64,000 bases of DNA, from the NCBI GenBank assembly GCA_040222455.1, contig JAVKDD010000027.1, positions 310,001 through 374,000 on the forward strand, read 5' to 3'. This document shows positions 1 through 7,609 of this stretch, in pieces. Position 1 is the stretch's first letter, and the number at the start of each line of letters is the position of its first letter. The position numbers and the translations under genes were made by a program. Below the pieces are notes generated by a model. It worked only from the letters and a program-made list of their open reading frames with translations. It made no database searches and was not told the DNA's origin. Source of the stretch: RHLJ01 sp040222455 (GTDB taxonomy: Bacteria > Bacteroidota > Rhodothermia > Balneolales > Balneolaceae).

Positions 1-300
1 CTCCTGAATTACTTCATCCCAAAGTTTTTCGTTTATTTCGCCATCTGCATAGGTAATTCTTTGTAATCTTGAAGTGCCTTTTAACCAGTTAAAAGTATCA
101 TTAAACTCTGTTTCATTTAACTTATTAAGAGCTTCTAAAAGGGAAGACTTATCAATGCCAACTTCATTAGCTACTTCCAGAAGTTCAGCTTCTGATAGTC
201 CCTCTTTGTCCCCATATAAATCCTTTTGAGTTTGAATCTCAGAAGCTCTATTCAGAATTATTCGAATTTCTTCTTTATTGAATGTTCTATTTTCTGGCAT
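1..300 (-). CDS. Uncharacterised protein, 5' part only (3' end beyond window)
   Basis: About 100 codons are open on the minus strand from an ATG at 298-300 to the window edge, so the C-terminus is missing. The visible part is acidic and helical with no signal peptide. Its start (MPENRTFNKEEIRIILNRAS) and the following GLSEAELLEVANEVGID stretch resemble a short helical domain I know from the N-terminus of uncharacterised proteins in Gemmatimonadota and Rhodothermia, often ahead of membrane or lipid-binding domains. A TAnnTTTG promoter element lies 55 bases upstream. The gene is divergent from guaB. No function can be assigned from this fragment. Confidence 0.7.
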   Translation of the reverse strand, partial: MPENRTFNKEEIRIILNRASEIQTQKDLYGDKEGLSEAELLEVANEVGIDKSSLLEALNKLNETEFNDTFNWLKGTSRLQRITYADGEINEKLWDEVIQE

Positions 301-355
301 AAATCAATTTATGTTTTCATTAGAAGAAAGTTTCAAAATTATTCTAATAATTACG

Positions 356-363
356 CAAATGTA
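356..363 (-). promoter_or_regulatory. Putative -7 promoter element (TACATTTG)
   Basis: On the minus strand the octamer TACATTTG fits the Bacteroidota -7 consensus TAnnTTTG and lies 55 bases before the start codon of the partial minus-strand gene. I see no clear -33 TTTG partner. Use of this consensus by the organism is inferred from its recurrence upstream of several genes here. Confidence 0.4.
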
Positions 364-416
364 CTAAATTAGATAATTATTATTGAGATCTGTTCATAAT
401 CCTCTTCAGAAGTTTG

Positions 417-424
417 TATCTTTG
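417..424 (+). promoter_or_regulatory. Putative -7 promoter element of guaB (TATCTTTG)
   Basis: TATCTTTG matches TAnnTTTG exactly and lies 29 bases before the guaB ATG, in the short divergent intergenic region. A good -33 element is not evident. It would be the first promoter of the long plus-strand run that extends to tRNA-Ser. Confidence 0.5.
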
Positions 425-453
425 AAAAACCGCAAGCAAAACTTCCCTTTTTC

Positions 454-1941
454 ATGTCTAAATTGAATGAAGCTACTCCCTTCGAACGGATTACTCGTCA
501 AGGGCTCACCTATGATGATGTACTTCTAGTTCCGAATTACTCTCAAGTCCTTCCACGCGATGTAGATATCAGTGTTCAGTTAACACCTACTCTTAGATTA
601 AATGTACCCATATTGAGTGCTGCTATGGATACAGTTTCTGAGTATAGGTTAGCAATTGCTTTGGCTAGAGAAGGCGGAATTGCAATGCTTCATAAAAATA
701 TGACTATTGCAGATCAAGCCGAGCAAGTTAGGCTTGTAAAAAGAAGCGAAAGCGGTATGATTGTTGATCCTGTTACTCTGGATGCTGAAGCGACGGTACA
801 AGATGCTCGTAATTTAATGAGTAAACATAAAATTGGAGGGATACCGATTGTTGATTCAAATGGAATTTTGATTGGTATTGTTACCAATAGAGATTTACGA
901 TTTGAATCAGAAATGAGTCGTAAGCTCGGAGATATAATGACTAAAGGGAATCTTATTACAGGCAAAGAAGGGACTAGTCTAAAACAAGCTGAGGAAATTC
1001 TGCAATCATATAAAGTTGAAAAACTACCGATAGTAGATTCTAAAGATAAACTCGTTGGTCTTATCACATTTAAGGATATCGAGAAAAAAATGAATTTTCC
1101 AAATGCTTGTAAAGATGAATTAGGAAGGTTAAGAGTTGGAGCAGCTGTTGGAGTTACTGCTGATACAATGGAACGTGTAGATGCATTAGTTAATGAAGGT
1201 GTTGACTTGATTACGGTTGATACCGCTCATGGTCATTCGCAAGGAGTTTTAACTACTGTATCTCAAATCAAAAAGAAATATGGCGATTTAAATGTGATTG
1301 GTGGAAATATAGCTACAAGAGATGCAGCGGAAGCATTAGCAGACGCAGGTGCCGACGTAGTTAAAGTAGGAGTTGGGCCTGGCTCTATTTGTACTACTCG
1401 AATTGTGACGGGTATCGGAGTTCCTCAACTAAGTGCTGTAATGGAAGTAGCAGAATTTTGTGGCAAAAACGGAATTGGCTTGGTAGCGGATGGAGGAATT
1501 AAACAAACCGGAGATATTCCAAAAGCAATTGCAGGTGGCGCCGATGTTGTTATGATGGGATCGATGTTTGCCGGAGTAGATGAAAGTCCTGGAGAGACTA
1601 TCATTTATGAATCGAGAAAATATAAGTCATATCGTGGAATGGGTAGCATTGGAGCCATGAAAAAAGGATCTAAAGACCGATATTTCCAAGACGTTGAAGA
1701 CGATATTAAAAAATTAGTCCCAGAAGGTATTGAAGGAAGAGTGGCATTTAAAGGATATTTAGGCGAAGTAGTTCATCAAATGAGTGGGGGACTTAAAGCA
1801 GCGATGGGTTATTGTGGAACAGCTACTATTGAAGAACTAAAGACAAAGGCTGAATTTGTACAAATTTCTGCTGCATCTTATAAAGAGAGTCATCCACACT
1901 CAGTTCAAATTACAAAAGAAGCCCCTAATTATTCTGTTTGA
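454..1941 (+). CDS. guaB: Inosine-5'-monophosphate dehydrogenase
   Basis: This enzyme oxidises IMP to XMP with NAD+, the committed step of cytosolic GMP synthesis. At 495 residues it has the usual bacterial length. The catalytic (beta/alpha)8 barrel is split by two CBS domains at about residues 97-155 and 160-215, which normally sense adenine and guanine nucleotides. The active-site loop GPGSICTTRIVTG places the catalytic cysteine at residue 313, and the mobile flap region (YRGMGSIGAM, then an SKDRYFQ stretch) follows. The ATG start is supported by full N-terminal family similarity. Its stop lies 14 bases before the preferred start of the glycosyltransferase gene, so the two are probably cotranscribed. 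Confidence 0.98.
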   Translation: MSKLNEATPFERITRQGLTYDDVLLVPNYSQVLPRDVDISVQLTPTLRLNVPILSAAMDTVSEYRLAIALAREGGIAMLHKNMTIADQAEQVRLVKRSESGMIVDPVTLDAEATVQDARNLMSKHKIGGIPIVDSNGILIGIVTNRDLRFESEMSRKLGDIMTKGNLITGKEGTSLKQAEEILQSYKVEKLPIVDSKDKLVGLITFKDIEKKMNFPNACKDELGRLRVGAAVGVTADTMERVDALVNEGVDLITVDTAHGHSQGVLTTVSQIKKKYGDLNVIGGNIATRDAAEALADAGADVVKVGVGPGSICTTRIVTGIGVPQLSAVMEVAEFCGKNGIGLVADGGIKQTGDIPKAIAGGADVVMMGSMFAGVDESPGETIIYESRKYKSYRGMGSIGAMKKGSKDRYFQDVEDDIKKLVPEGIEGRVAFKGYLGEVVHQMSGGLKAAMGYCGTATIEELKTKAEFVQISAASYKESHPHSVQITKEAPNYSV

Positions 1942-1955
1942 TTGGACGCTCAGAA

Positions 1956-3221
1956 ATGAAAAACGTGCTCGTTATTGTTTACTATTTCCCTCCAATGGGA
2001 GGGAGTGGTGTTCAACGTCCACTTAAATTTATAAAATACCTCCGTGAGTTTGGATGGAACCCAATCGTGCTTTGTCCCGAGCCTGGAGCTTATCATGTAT
2101 TTGACGAATCATTGAATAATGAATTAAAATCATTAAACGTTGATGTACATAGAGTTGAGGGAAATACTCCACTTCATAAATCAGGTAATCGATTGGTTTC
2201 CTTGCCAAGCTTTGCTGAACGTTTTCTAAGAAAAGTATCTCAGTTTTTCTGGATACCGGATAATAAAAAAGGTTGGATAAAACCTGGATTTAAGAAAGCC
2301 AAAGAAATTATAAGTACACAAAAAATAGATCTGATTTTTTCAACTGCACCGCCATATTCGAATCTGGTACTTGCCACTATGCTGAAGAAAGACTTCGATA
2401 TCCCAATAGTGATGGATTTAAGAGACGATTGGTTGAATACTCATCTGGTTAAATATCCTACACGATGGCATTTCTCGAAAATGAGAACTTTAGAATTAGA
2501 AACTTTAAATCAAGCAGACCAGATTATCACCATTAATGAATTAATTGCCGAGTCAATTGAAAGCAGGATTGATAACTCAAATAAAGTGGAAGTAATAAGC
2601 CACGGATTTGATTTAGAAGATTTTAGGGATGGTGCAATAAATTCAGTTGATTCTAAAAAAATTACATTTCTATACAGTGGTACTTTCTATCCTGAAAGTG
2701 GACCTGAAATGTTTATCGAAGTAATGGCTTTATTTTTAGAAGAAAACCCGACGTATAAAGATAAGGTAGTACTTCAATTTCAAGGGAATCTTGGAAACGA
2801 ATTTGATTCATTATTTAAGAAATATGGAATCCAGAAAAATGTTCATAATTTTGGTTTTATTCCTCATTTAGATGCAGTTCAAAATTTATTAAATGCTGAT
2901 ATTCTTTGGCTAAATAATTCTCATAAAAAAAATCCTCAAATTCTTTCTCTAGGCAAGACTTATGAATATATGGCCAGTAAAAAACCTATCATTGCAATGA
3001 TTCCAAAGGGCACACTTAGGAATACGCTTGAAAAATATGGAGCTGCTTTTATCTCAGATCCGGAAAATCTAGTTGATTTGAAAAATAATATTGAAAAGGT
3101 GATCCGCTTATTCGAACAGAACAAATTACCTATACCGGATCAAAAATTTATTTATAATTTCGACCGTAGAATGTTAACTAAAAGGCTTTCTTCAATTTTT
3201 AATGTAATTTCTAACAAATAA
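1956..3221 (+). CDS. Glycosyltransferase, GT4-like (GT-B fold)
   Basis: A cytosolic or membrane-associated sugar transferase of about 421 residues, probably acting on an envelope glycan. The N-terminal Rossmann half opens with KNVLVIVYYFPPMGGSGVQR, typical of GT4 family members in Bacteroidota. The C-terminal half carries FLYSGTFYPESGPEMF and LGKTYEYMASKKPIIAMIP, which form the nucleotide-sugar site. An in-frame TTG at 1938 would overlap the guaB stop, so I prefer the ATG at 1956. The gene lies 28 bases before the M23 peptidase gene in the same direction. Donor sugar and acceptor cannot be read from sequence. Confidence 0.9.
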   Translation: MKNVLVIVYYFPPMGGSGVQRPLKFIKYLREFGWNPIVLCPEPGAYHVFDESLNNELKSLNVDVHRVEGNTPLHKSGNRLVSLPSFAERFLRKVSQFFWIPDNKKGWIKPGFKKAKEIISTQKIDLIFSTAPPYSNLVLATMLKKDFDIPIVMDLRDDWLNTHLVKYPTRWHFSKMRTLELETLNQADQIITINELIAESIESRIDNSNKVEVISHGFDLEDFRDGAINSVDSKKITFLYSGTFYPESGPEMFIEVMALFLEENPTYKDKVVLQFQGNLGNEFDSLFKKYGIQKNVHNFGFIPHLDAVQNLLNADILWLNNSHKKNPQILSLGKTYEYMASKKPIIAMIPKGTLRNTLEKYGAAFISDPENLVDLKNNIEKVIRLFEQNKLPIPDQKFIYNFDRRMLTKRLSSIFNVISNK

Positions 3222-3249
3222 GTGCATCTTAATATGAGAATATTGATCT

Positions 3250-4110
3250 ATGCTTAATTTTTTTAAAAAACTTTACGAACAAAGATTTCAGGAAATTACT
3301 GTTATTCTTCTTGACGATTCAAGACCAGACGAAGACAATTCCTATTTCTTTAAACCAAATCGTCTATTTATTTTTCTGACATTTATTTGTGTGATGCTAT
3401 CTACGTTGGTTGCACTACTTTTTATGCTAACACCTGTTGGTACTCTACTTTACAATAAAGAAGATGCGGTAATGAGAGAACAAGTTAAAGATATTACTGA
3501 ACGGGTTATAGCCTTACAGGATTCATTATTAGTACGGGATTTTCAACTTGAAGAGATGAAGAATATAATCAGGCTCAGTGTTGACACTACTTTAACAATG
3601 GACACAAGATTTTCTTCTATGTTTAGCAATACGAATGAGACCGTAGAAGATGTATTTGCAGAACGATTTGATGTGAATCCAACCAGTGAACAAGTGAATA
3701 ATTCTGGAGTTTTCTTTTCTAATATTTTCAAATCCGCCCCTGACTTTCCAACTAGTTATCCTGTAAATGGTATATTGACTCGTTCTTATGAACCAGAAAA
3801 ACTTCATTTTGGAATTGATGTAGCAACAAAAGAAAAAGAACTTATTACATCAATTGCAGATGGTACCATTGTTAATGCTACATGGACAATAAGTGATGGC
3901 TATGTAATTTCAGTACAACATGCCGACGGTTTACTAAGCATTTACAAACATTGTTCTTCACTTACTAAAAGTGATGGAGATGTTATTTTAAAAGGCGATA
4001 TAATTGGAGTAACAGGAAATGTTGGTGTATCCAGTACAGGACCACACCTTCATCTGGAAATTTGGAAAAATGGTCTACCTCAAGACCCATCAATGTATTT
4101 AATTCAGTAG
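3250..4110 (+). CDS. Membrane-anchored M23 (LytM-type) peptidoglycan peptidase
   Basis: A 286-residue predicted endopeptidase of periplasmic peptidoglycan. A cytoplasmic stretch is followed by one membrane segment at about residues 38-62, a coiled-coil region at about 75-110, and a C-terminal M23 domain. Zinc ligands are visible as HFGID (H186, D190) and HLH (H266, H268), so the site appears complete and the protein is likely active rather than an EnvC-type activator. The bactofilin gene begins six bases downstream. M23 peptidase-bactofilin pairs control cell shape in Helicobacter (Csd1/CcmA) and in Myxococcus and Hyphomonas relatives, so I infer a morphogenetic role. Confidence 0.93.
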   Translation: MLNFFKKLYEQRFQEITVILLDDSRPDEDNSYFFKPNRLFIFLTFICVMLSTLVALLFMLTPVGTLLYNKEDAVMREQVKDITERVIALQDSLLVRDFQLEEMKNIIRLSVDTTLTMDTRFSSMFSNTNETVEDVFAERFDVNPTSEQVNNSGVFFSNIFKSAPDFPTSYPVNGILTRSYEPEKLHFGIDVATKEKELITSIADGTIVNATWTISDGYVISVQHADGLLSIYKHCSSLTKSDGDVILKGDIIGVTGNVGVSSTGPHLHLEIWKNGLPQDPSMYLIQ

Positions 4111-4115
4111 TTTAT

Positions 4116-4559
4116 ATGTTCAATATCAACAAAAAAGGATCAAAAGTGAGTACTCAAAACAATACTTCTCCATCAGTAAATATTATTAGTGAGGGCACCA
4201 AACTAAAAGGTAATCTTCACGCAATCGCTGATATCCGTATTGGTGGTACAATTGATGGAGAGGCTGTGTCTAAAGGGAAACTCATTATTACTGGCAAAGG
4301 AAAAGTAACCGGAAATGTAACATCTTCAGATGCCGACATTGCTGGAAGAGTAGAAGGTGAAGTAAAAGTTTCGAACCGATTAGTTCTTAGAAAAGATGCT
4401 ATCGTTGACGGAAACATATACACTAAAACTCTGATCGTAGAAGAAGGCGCTCAAATAAATGGATCATGCCGAATGGGTGAGGGGTCTAAAGGATTGTCTC
4501 AAGCAAGCGACGCAGATTTTGAGAAAGGAACCCATTTAAAGGCAAAAGCTGCCGGTTAG
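4116..4559 (+). CDS. Bactofilin (CcmA/BacM family)
   Basis: A polymer-forming cytoskeletal protein of about 147 residues. The central part shows the right-handed beta-helix pattern of short hydrophobic turns, for example IRIGGTIDGEAVSKGKLIIT and AIVDGNIYTKTLIVEEGAQI, flanked by disordered ends. The open frame extends back to 4062 inside the M23 gene, but ATG 4116 fits the family better. GTG 4146, preceded by AGGA, is a second candidate start. It follows the M23 peptidase by five bases and its TAG stop directly abuts the TTG start of the AtpI-like gene. Bactofilins usually scaffold peptidoglycan enzymes at the inner membrane, and here the adjacent peptidase is the obvious client. Confidence 0.92.
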   Translation: MFNINKKGSKVSTQNNTSPSVNIISEGTKLKGNLHAIADIRIGGTIDGEAVSKGKLIITGKGKVTGNVTSSDADIAGRVEGEVKVSNRLVLRKDAIVDGNIYTKTLIVEEGAQINGSCRMGEGSKGLSQASDADFEKGTHLKAKAAG

Positions 4560-4781
4560 TTGAGTACCAACTATCTCCCAAAAAAATATAGAGAATATCT
4601 CGGACTTGGAGTCGAAATTGCGGCTACCTTGATCGGTCCAATATTCATAGGTTATATATTAGACGCATATCTTAAAAGTAGTCCATGGGGTTTATTAGCC
4701 GGGGCATTTATTGGGATTATACTTTTCTTTTTCTCAGTATTTAGAATTGCAAAAAAACTAGATAACAATAAAAAAAGATAA
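4560..4781 (+). CDS. AtpZ/AtpI-family small membrane protein
   Basis: A 73-residue protein with two membrane helices (about 16-37 and 43-63) and a basic tail. The pattern YLGLGVEIAATLIGPIFIGY followed by SSPWGLLAGAFIGI is characteristic of AtpZ/AtpI proteins, which precede F-ATPase operons and have been linked to c-ring assembly and cation supply. The only start is the TTG at 4560-4562, immediately after the bactofilin stop, because there is no internal methionine. That arrangement suggests translational coupling. The family is confident; the precise role is not settled. Confidence 0.85.
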   Translation: MSTNYLPKKYREYLGLGVEIAATLIGPIFIGYILDAYLKSSPWGLLAGAFIGIILFFFSVFRIAKKLDNNKKR

Positions 4782-4783
4782 GC

Positions 4784-5149
4784 ATGCTCAAGAAGCTCAT
4801 TAAAGTAAATTTTTTGATCCTATGTGTTCTTAGTATTTCTTTTTTTTTATTGCCTTTAAATCAAGCGTTAGGATTAGTACTTGGAACATTCATAAGCACG
4901 ATTTCAATATTAGTAAGTGCTTGGGTATTAGATACTTTCTGGGATAGTGATTGGGATAAATTCAACAAGATTTTTCTTTTTTCATTAGTGGGGCGCTTTC
5001 TAGTAGTCGTAATAATCATAGCAATTTTACTTGGAGTGACAAAAATTGATGAAATCTACTTTACAGTTAGTTTCATAATTTCCTATCTTTGTAATTCTAT
5101 AACAGAAATGATTTTCTTTAACAAAATCTTAGACAAGAAAAGCAGCTAA
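4784..5149 (+). CDS. ATP synthase I-like membrane protein
   Basis: A 121-residue protein with four predicted membrane helices (about 5-25, 28-50, 64-85, 90-112). It has the size and position of the ATP synthase protein I (AtpI-like) family, second in line before atpB and two bases after the AtpZ-like gene. No catalytic motif is visible. The call rests on topology and neighbourhood more than on strong sequence motifs. Together with the preceding gene it fits the assembly-factor part of the F-ATPase operon. Confidence 0.7.
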   Translation: MLKKLIKVNFLILCVLSISFFLLPLNQALGLVLGTFISTISILVSAWVLDTFWDSDWDKFNKIFLFSLVGRFLVVVIIIAILLGVTKIDEIYFTVSFIISYLCNSITEMIFFNKILDKKSS

Positions 5150-5154
5150 CAATA

Positions 5155-6222
5155 ATGATCCAGACCCTGCGTCGCGTATTTCTTACGATCCTCTTTTTAT
5201 CAGCAAGTACTCCAGACATTTTCGCAGCAGACGCAGCAAGTGACAAGGAAGAACCTATATTAGATGTCATGGGTACTGTAGTTGATCATGACTACTTTAA
5301 AGTACCTGGATTCATTAACGGTGGTAAGATTTATTTACCCCGATTAATTTTGTGGGAAGATGTAGACGGCTCTACCAAATTTAATATGGCTTTAAGTACA
5401 AATTCTTTAGCTGAATCTTCAGAATTTGAAGTAGTCGACTATGCACTAATCGTCCCAGAAGGTGGGAATATTGTAATTGATTTCTCCATTACCTCACACC
5501 TTATTTACTTTTGGCTTGGAATGTTGCTAGCTGTTTGGATTACAGTGTCAATGTCCAGAAGATATCAAAAAGGGGTTGGAAAAGATGTTGAACCACAAGG
5601 GGCTTTTCAAAATCTATTTGAAGTACTATTTGTTTTTATAAGAGATGATGTAGCTCGCTCGAATATAGATGATCATAAAGCGGATAAATACGTTCCTTAT
5701 TTCTTTACGGTATTTATGGGTATCGCATTTATGAATTTATTTGGACTATTACCCTGGGCTGCTACTGCAACTGCTGATTTAACGGTCACAGCAACTCTTG
5801 CACTAATGACATTCTTCATTACCCAATTTAGTGGAACAAAAGATTATTGGGGCCATATATTCTGGTTTCCTGGCGTTCCGGTAGGAGTTAAAATTCTAAT
5901 GATATTTGTAGAGATCGTAGGTTTGCTTACAAAACCTTTTGCACTCGCTATTCGACTTTTTGCCAATATGTTATCTGGTAAAATAATGATCATAGCTATA
6001 CTTGGATTGATTTTTATTTTTGCAGATTTATTTGGTGCAGCCGCGGGAATTGGCGTTAGTGTGTTCTCTGTTGCGTTAACGGTTGTTTTATACGCTTTAA
6101 AAGTTTTTGTAGCGTTATTGCAAGCCTATATTTTTACTCTTCTTTCAGCTGTGTTTATTGGAATGGCAGCGGAAGATCATCATCATGATGAAGAAAATTA
6201 TCATGCTGAACACGCTATTTAA
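5155..6222 (+). CDS. atpB: F0F1 ATP synthase subunit a
   Basis: The stator channel subunit that carries protons to the c-ring. At 355 residues it is about 80 longer than the E. coli protein because of an N-terminal signal-like segment and an extra periplasmic domain (about residues 25-115), as often seen in Bacteroidota and Chlorobi. The essential arginine is R267 in LAIRLFANMLSG. About six further helices follow the extension. The C-terminus is histidine-rich (HHHDEENYHAEH). The gene starts five bases after the AtpI-like gene and is followed by atpE 44 bases later. Confidence 0.97.
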   Translation: MIQTLRRVFLTILFLSASTPDIFAADAASDKEEPILDVMGTVVDHDYFKVPGFINGGKIYLPRLILWEDVDGSTKFNMALSTNSLAESSEFEVVDYALIVPEGGNIVIDFSITSHLIYFWLGMLLAVWITVSMSRRYQKGVGKDVEPQGAFQNLFEVLFVFIRDDVARSNIDDHKADKYVPYFFTVFMGIAFMNLFGLLPWAATATADLTVTATLALMTFFITQFSGTKDYWGHIFWFPGVPVGVKILMIFVEIVGLLTKPFALAIRLFANMLSGKIMIIAILGLIFIFADLFGAAAGIGVSVFSVALTVVLYALKVFVALLQAYIFTLLSAVFIGMAAEDHHHDEENYHAEHAI

Positions 6223-6266
6223 ATTGATTTTATAAACTTAACTCTAACAAATAAAAATAGAATACT

Positions 6267-6488
6267 ATGGGACTTTTAGCAGCTGGTATTGGAGCTGGAA
6301 TCGTAGCTTTGGGCGCGGGAATCGGAATCGGAATGATCGGTAAAGGCGCTACAGAAAGTATTGCACGTCAACCGGAAGCTTCTGGCGATATTCGTGGTGC
6401 AATGATTCTTACTGCAGCTTTTATTGAGGGTGTAGCCCTTCTTGGTGCAGTAATTTGTATCCTTCTTGCACTTGGAATTGGTCAATAA
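6267..6488 (+). CDS. atpE: F0F1 ATP synthase subunit c
   Basis: A 73-residue hairpin that forms the rotor ring. Helix 1 contains the glycine packing motif GAGIGIGMIGKG, the polar loop is ARQPE, and helix 2 carries the ion-binding carboxylate E54 in FIEGVALLG. The Na+-type signature (Gln in helix 1 and EST-like residues next to the glutamate) is absent, so the ring should be proton-coupled. Alanine/glycine-rich composition and length are typical. It lies between atpB and atpF in canonical order. Confidence 0.97.
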   Translation: MGLLAAGIGAGIVALGAGIGIGMIGKGATESIARQPEASGDIRGAMILTAAFIEGVALLGAVICILLALGIGQ

Positions 6489-6501
6489 ACTAGGATTATA
6501 A

Positions 6502-7017
6502 ATGACTTTCCTTTTAGCAGGCGGAGGCGGTATTCTTTCTTTTAACCCTGGTTTTGCAATCTGGATATTAATATCTATGATTGTATTTCTTTGGGTAATG
6601 ATGAAGTACGCTGTACCTCCAATCATGAAATCGCTCAATGAGCGAGAAGCCAAAATCAAAGATTCTTTAGAATCCGCAGAGCAAGCACTAGCTAAAGCTG
6701 AGCAGGTTTCAAAAGATAATGAGAAGGCACTTCGTGAGGCAGAAGCGAATGCACAACAAATTCGCAAAAAGGCTAAGGAAGAAGCAGAATTACTCCGAGA
6801 AGACCTTATTGCGAGAGCAAAAGACGATGCATCACAAGTAATAGAACAAGCTCGTGCATCTATAGAACAAGAAAAAAAGCAAGCACTAGCAGAATTGCGA
6901 CAAGAAGTTGCATATCTAGCTATTCAGGCTGCTTCAACTATTCTAGATTCAGAGCTCGATTCAAAAAAGAACAATAAGTTGGTAGATAATTTTATCGACG
7001 ACTTGTCAAAAAATTAA
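6502..7017 (+). CDS. atpF: F0F1 ATP synthase subunit b
   Basis: The peripheral stalk subunit, 171 residues. One membrane helix (about 15-35) is followed by a long charged coiled coil rich in Glu, Lys and Ala, through which it dimerises and binds the delta subunit. The pattern MMKYAVPPIMKSLNEREAKI just after the membrane is typical. Only one b-type gene is present, so a homodimeric stalk is expected. The spacing is 13 bases from atpE and 12 to atpH. Confidence 0.95.
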   Translation: MTFLLAGGGGILSFNPGFAIWILISMIVFLWVMMKYAVPPIMKSLNEREAKIKDSLESAEQALAKAEQVSKDNEKALREAEANAQQIRKKAKEEAELLREDLIARAKDDASQVIEQARASIEQEKKQALAELRQEVAYLAIQAASTILDSELDSKKNNKLVDNFIDDLSKN

Positions 7018-7029
7018 CTCAATAAATCT

Positions 7030-7584
7030 ATGTTGGTATCTAAAGCAGCGCGACGTTATGCTACGGCTTTACTGGAAACAGCTAAAGAACAAAAAGTAGT
7101 TGAAGAAACGCTTAAAGATATCTTATTTATCAAAAATACGATTGATGACTCAAAAGAGCTTTTAGTTTTTTTAAAAAGCCCTGTTATCAAACCGTCTGAT
7201 AAAGAAGCAGCACTTAAATCGATTTTTGGAAATAAAATCAGCAAACTAAGCAACGGCTTTGTTGAACTGATTTCATCCAAAGAACGTGCTTCGATTCTTG
7301 TTGAAATTGTTACTGCATTTATAGAACAGTACAATGAATACGCTGGAATCATAAAAATTGAAGTGCGAACTGCACATGCTTTAGATAAAGCACAGATAAA
7401 TGAGCTAAAAAAAGTGTTGGAGAAAACTACTTCAAAGAAAGTAGTGATGGATTTAAAGGAACAGCCTGAATTAAAAGGTGGACTTCTGGTTAAAATCCAT
7501 GATACGGTTATTGATGGAACCGTAAAGCACAAATTAGAGCAGCTTGAACAAATGTTCCTCGCCAATAGCGTGGAATTGAATTAG
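7030..7584 (+). CDS. atpH: F0F1 ATP synthase subunit delta
   Basis: A 184-residue stalk protein joining subunit b to the top of the alpha3beta3 head. It begins with SKAARRYATALLETAKEQK, the conserved helical domain, and ends with a region containing GGLLVKIHDTVIDGTVKHKL, which is the typical OSCP/delta C-terminal signature (GG-x(3)-R/K-x-G/H-D). Length is normal. It lies between atpF and atpA in the standard order. Confidence 0.96.
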   Translation: MLVSKAARRYATALLETAKEQKVVEETLKDILFIKNTIDDSKELLVFLKSPVIKPSDKEAALKSIFGNKISKLSNGFVELISSKERASILVEIVTAFIEQYNEYAGIIKIEVRTAHALDKAQINELKKVLEKTTSKKVVMDLKEQPELKGGLLVKIHDTVIDGTVKHKLEQLEQMFLANSVELN

Positions 7585-7609
7585 AACAGATTCAGAAATT
7601 TATAATACA

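Noticed and set aside
714..1067. A 117-codon open frame on the minus strand inside guaB
   Set aside because: It is antisense to well-conserved guaB codons and its translation has no family features.
6267..6488. Na+-coupled ATP synthase
   Set aside because: The c subunit lacks the glutamine and the EST-like residues of Na+ rings; E54 is followed by GVALLG, as in proton rings.
6276..6767. A 163-codon open frame opposite atpE and atpF
   Set aside because: The opposite strand encodes strongly conserved ATP synthase subunits, and the translation is low-complexity.
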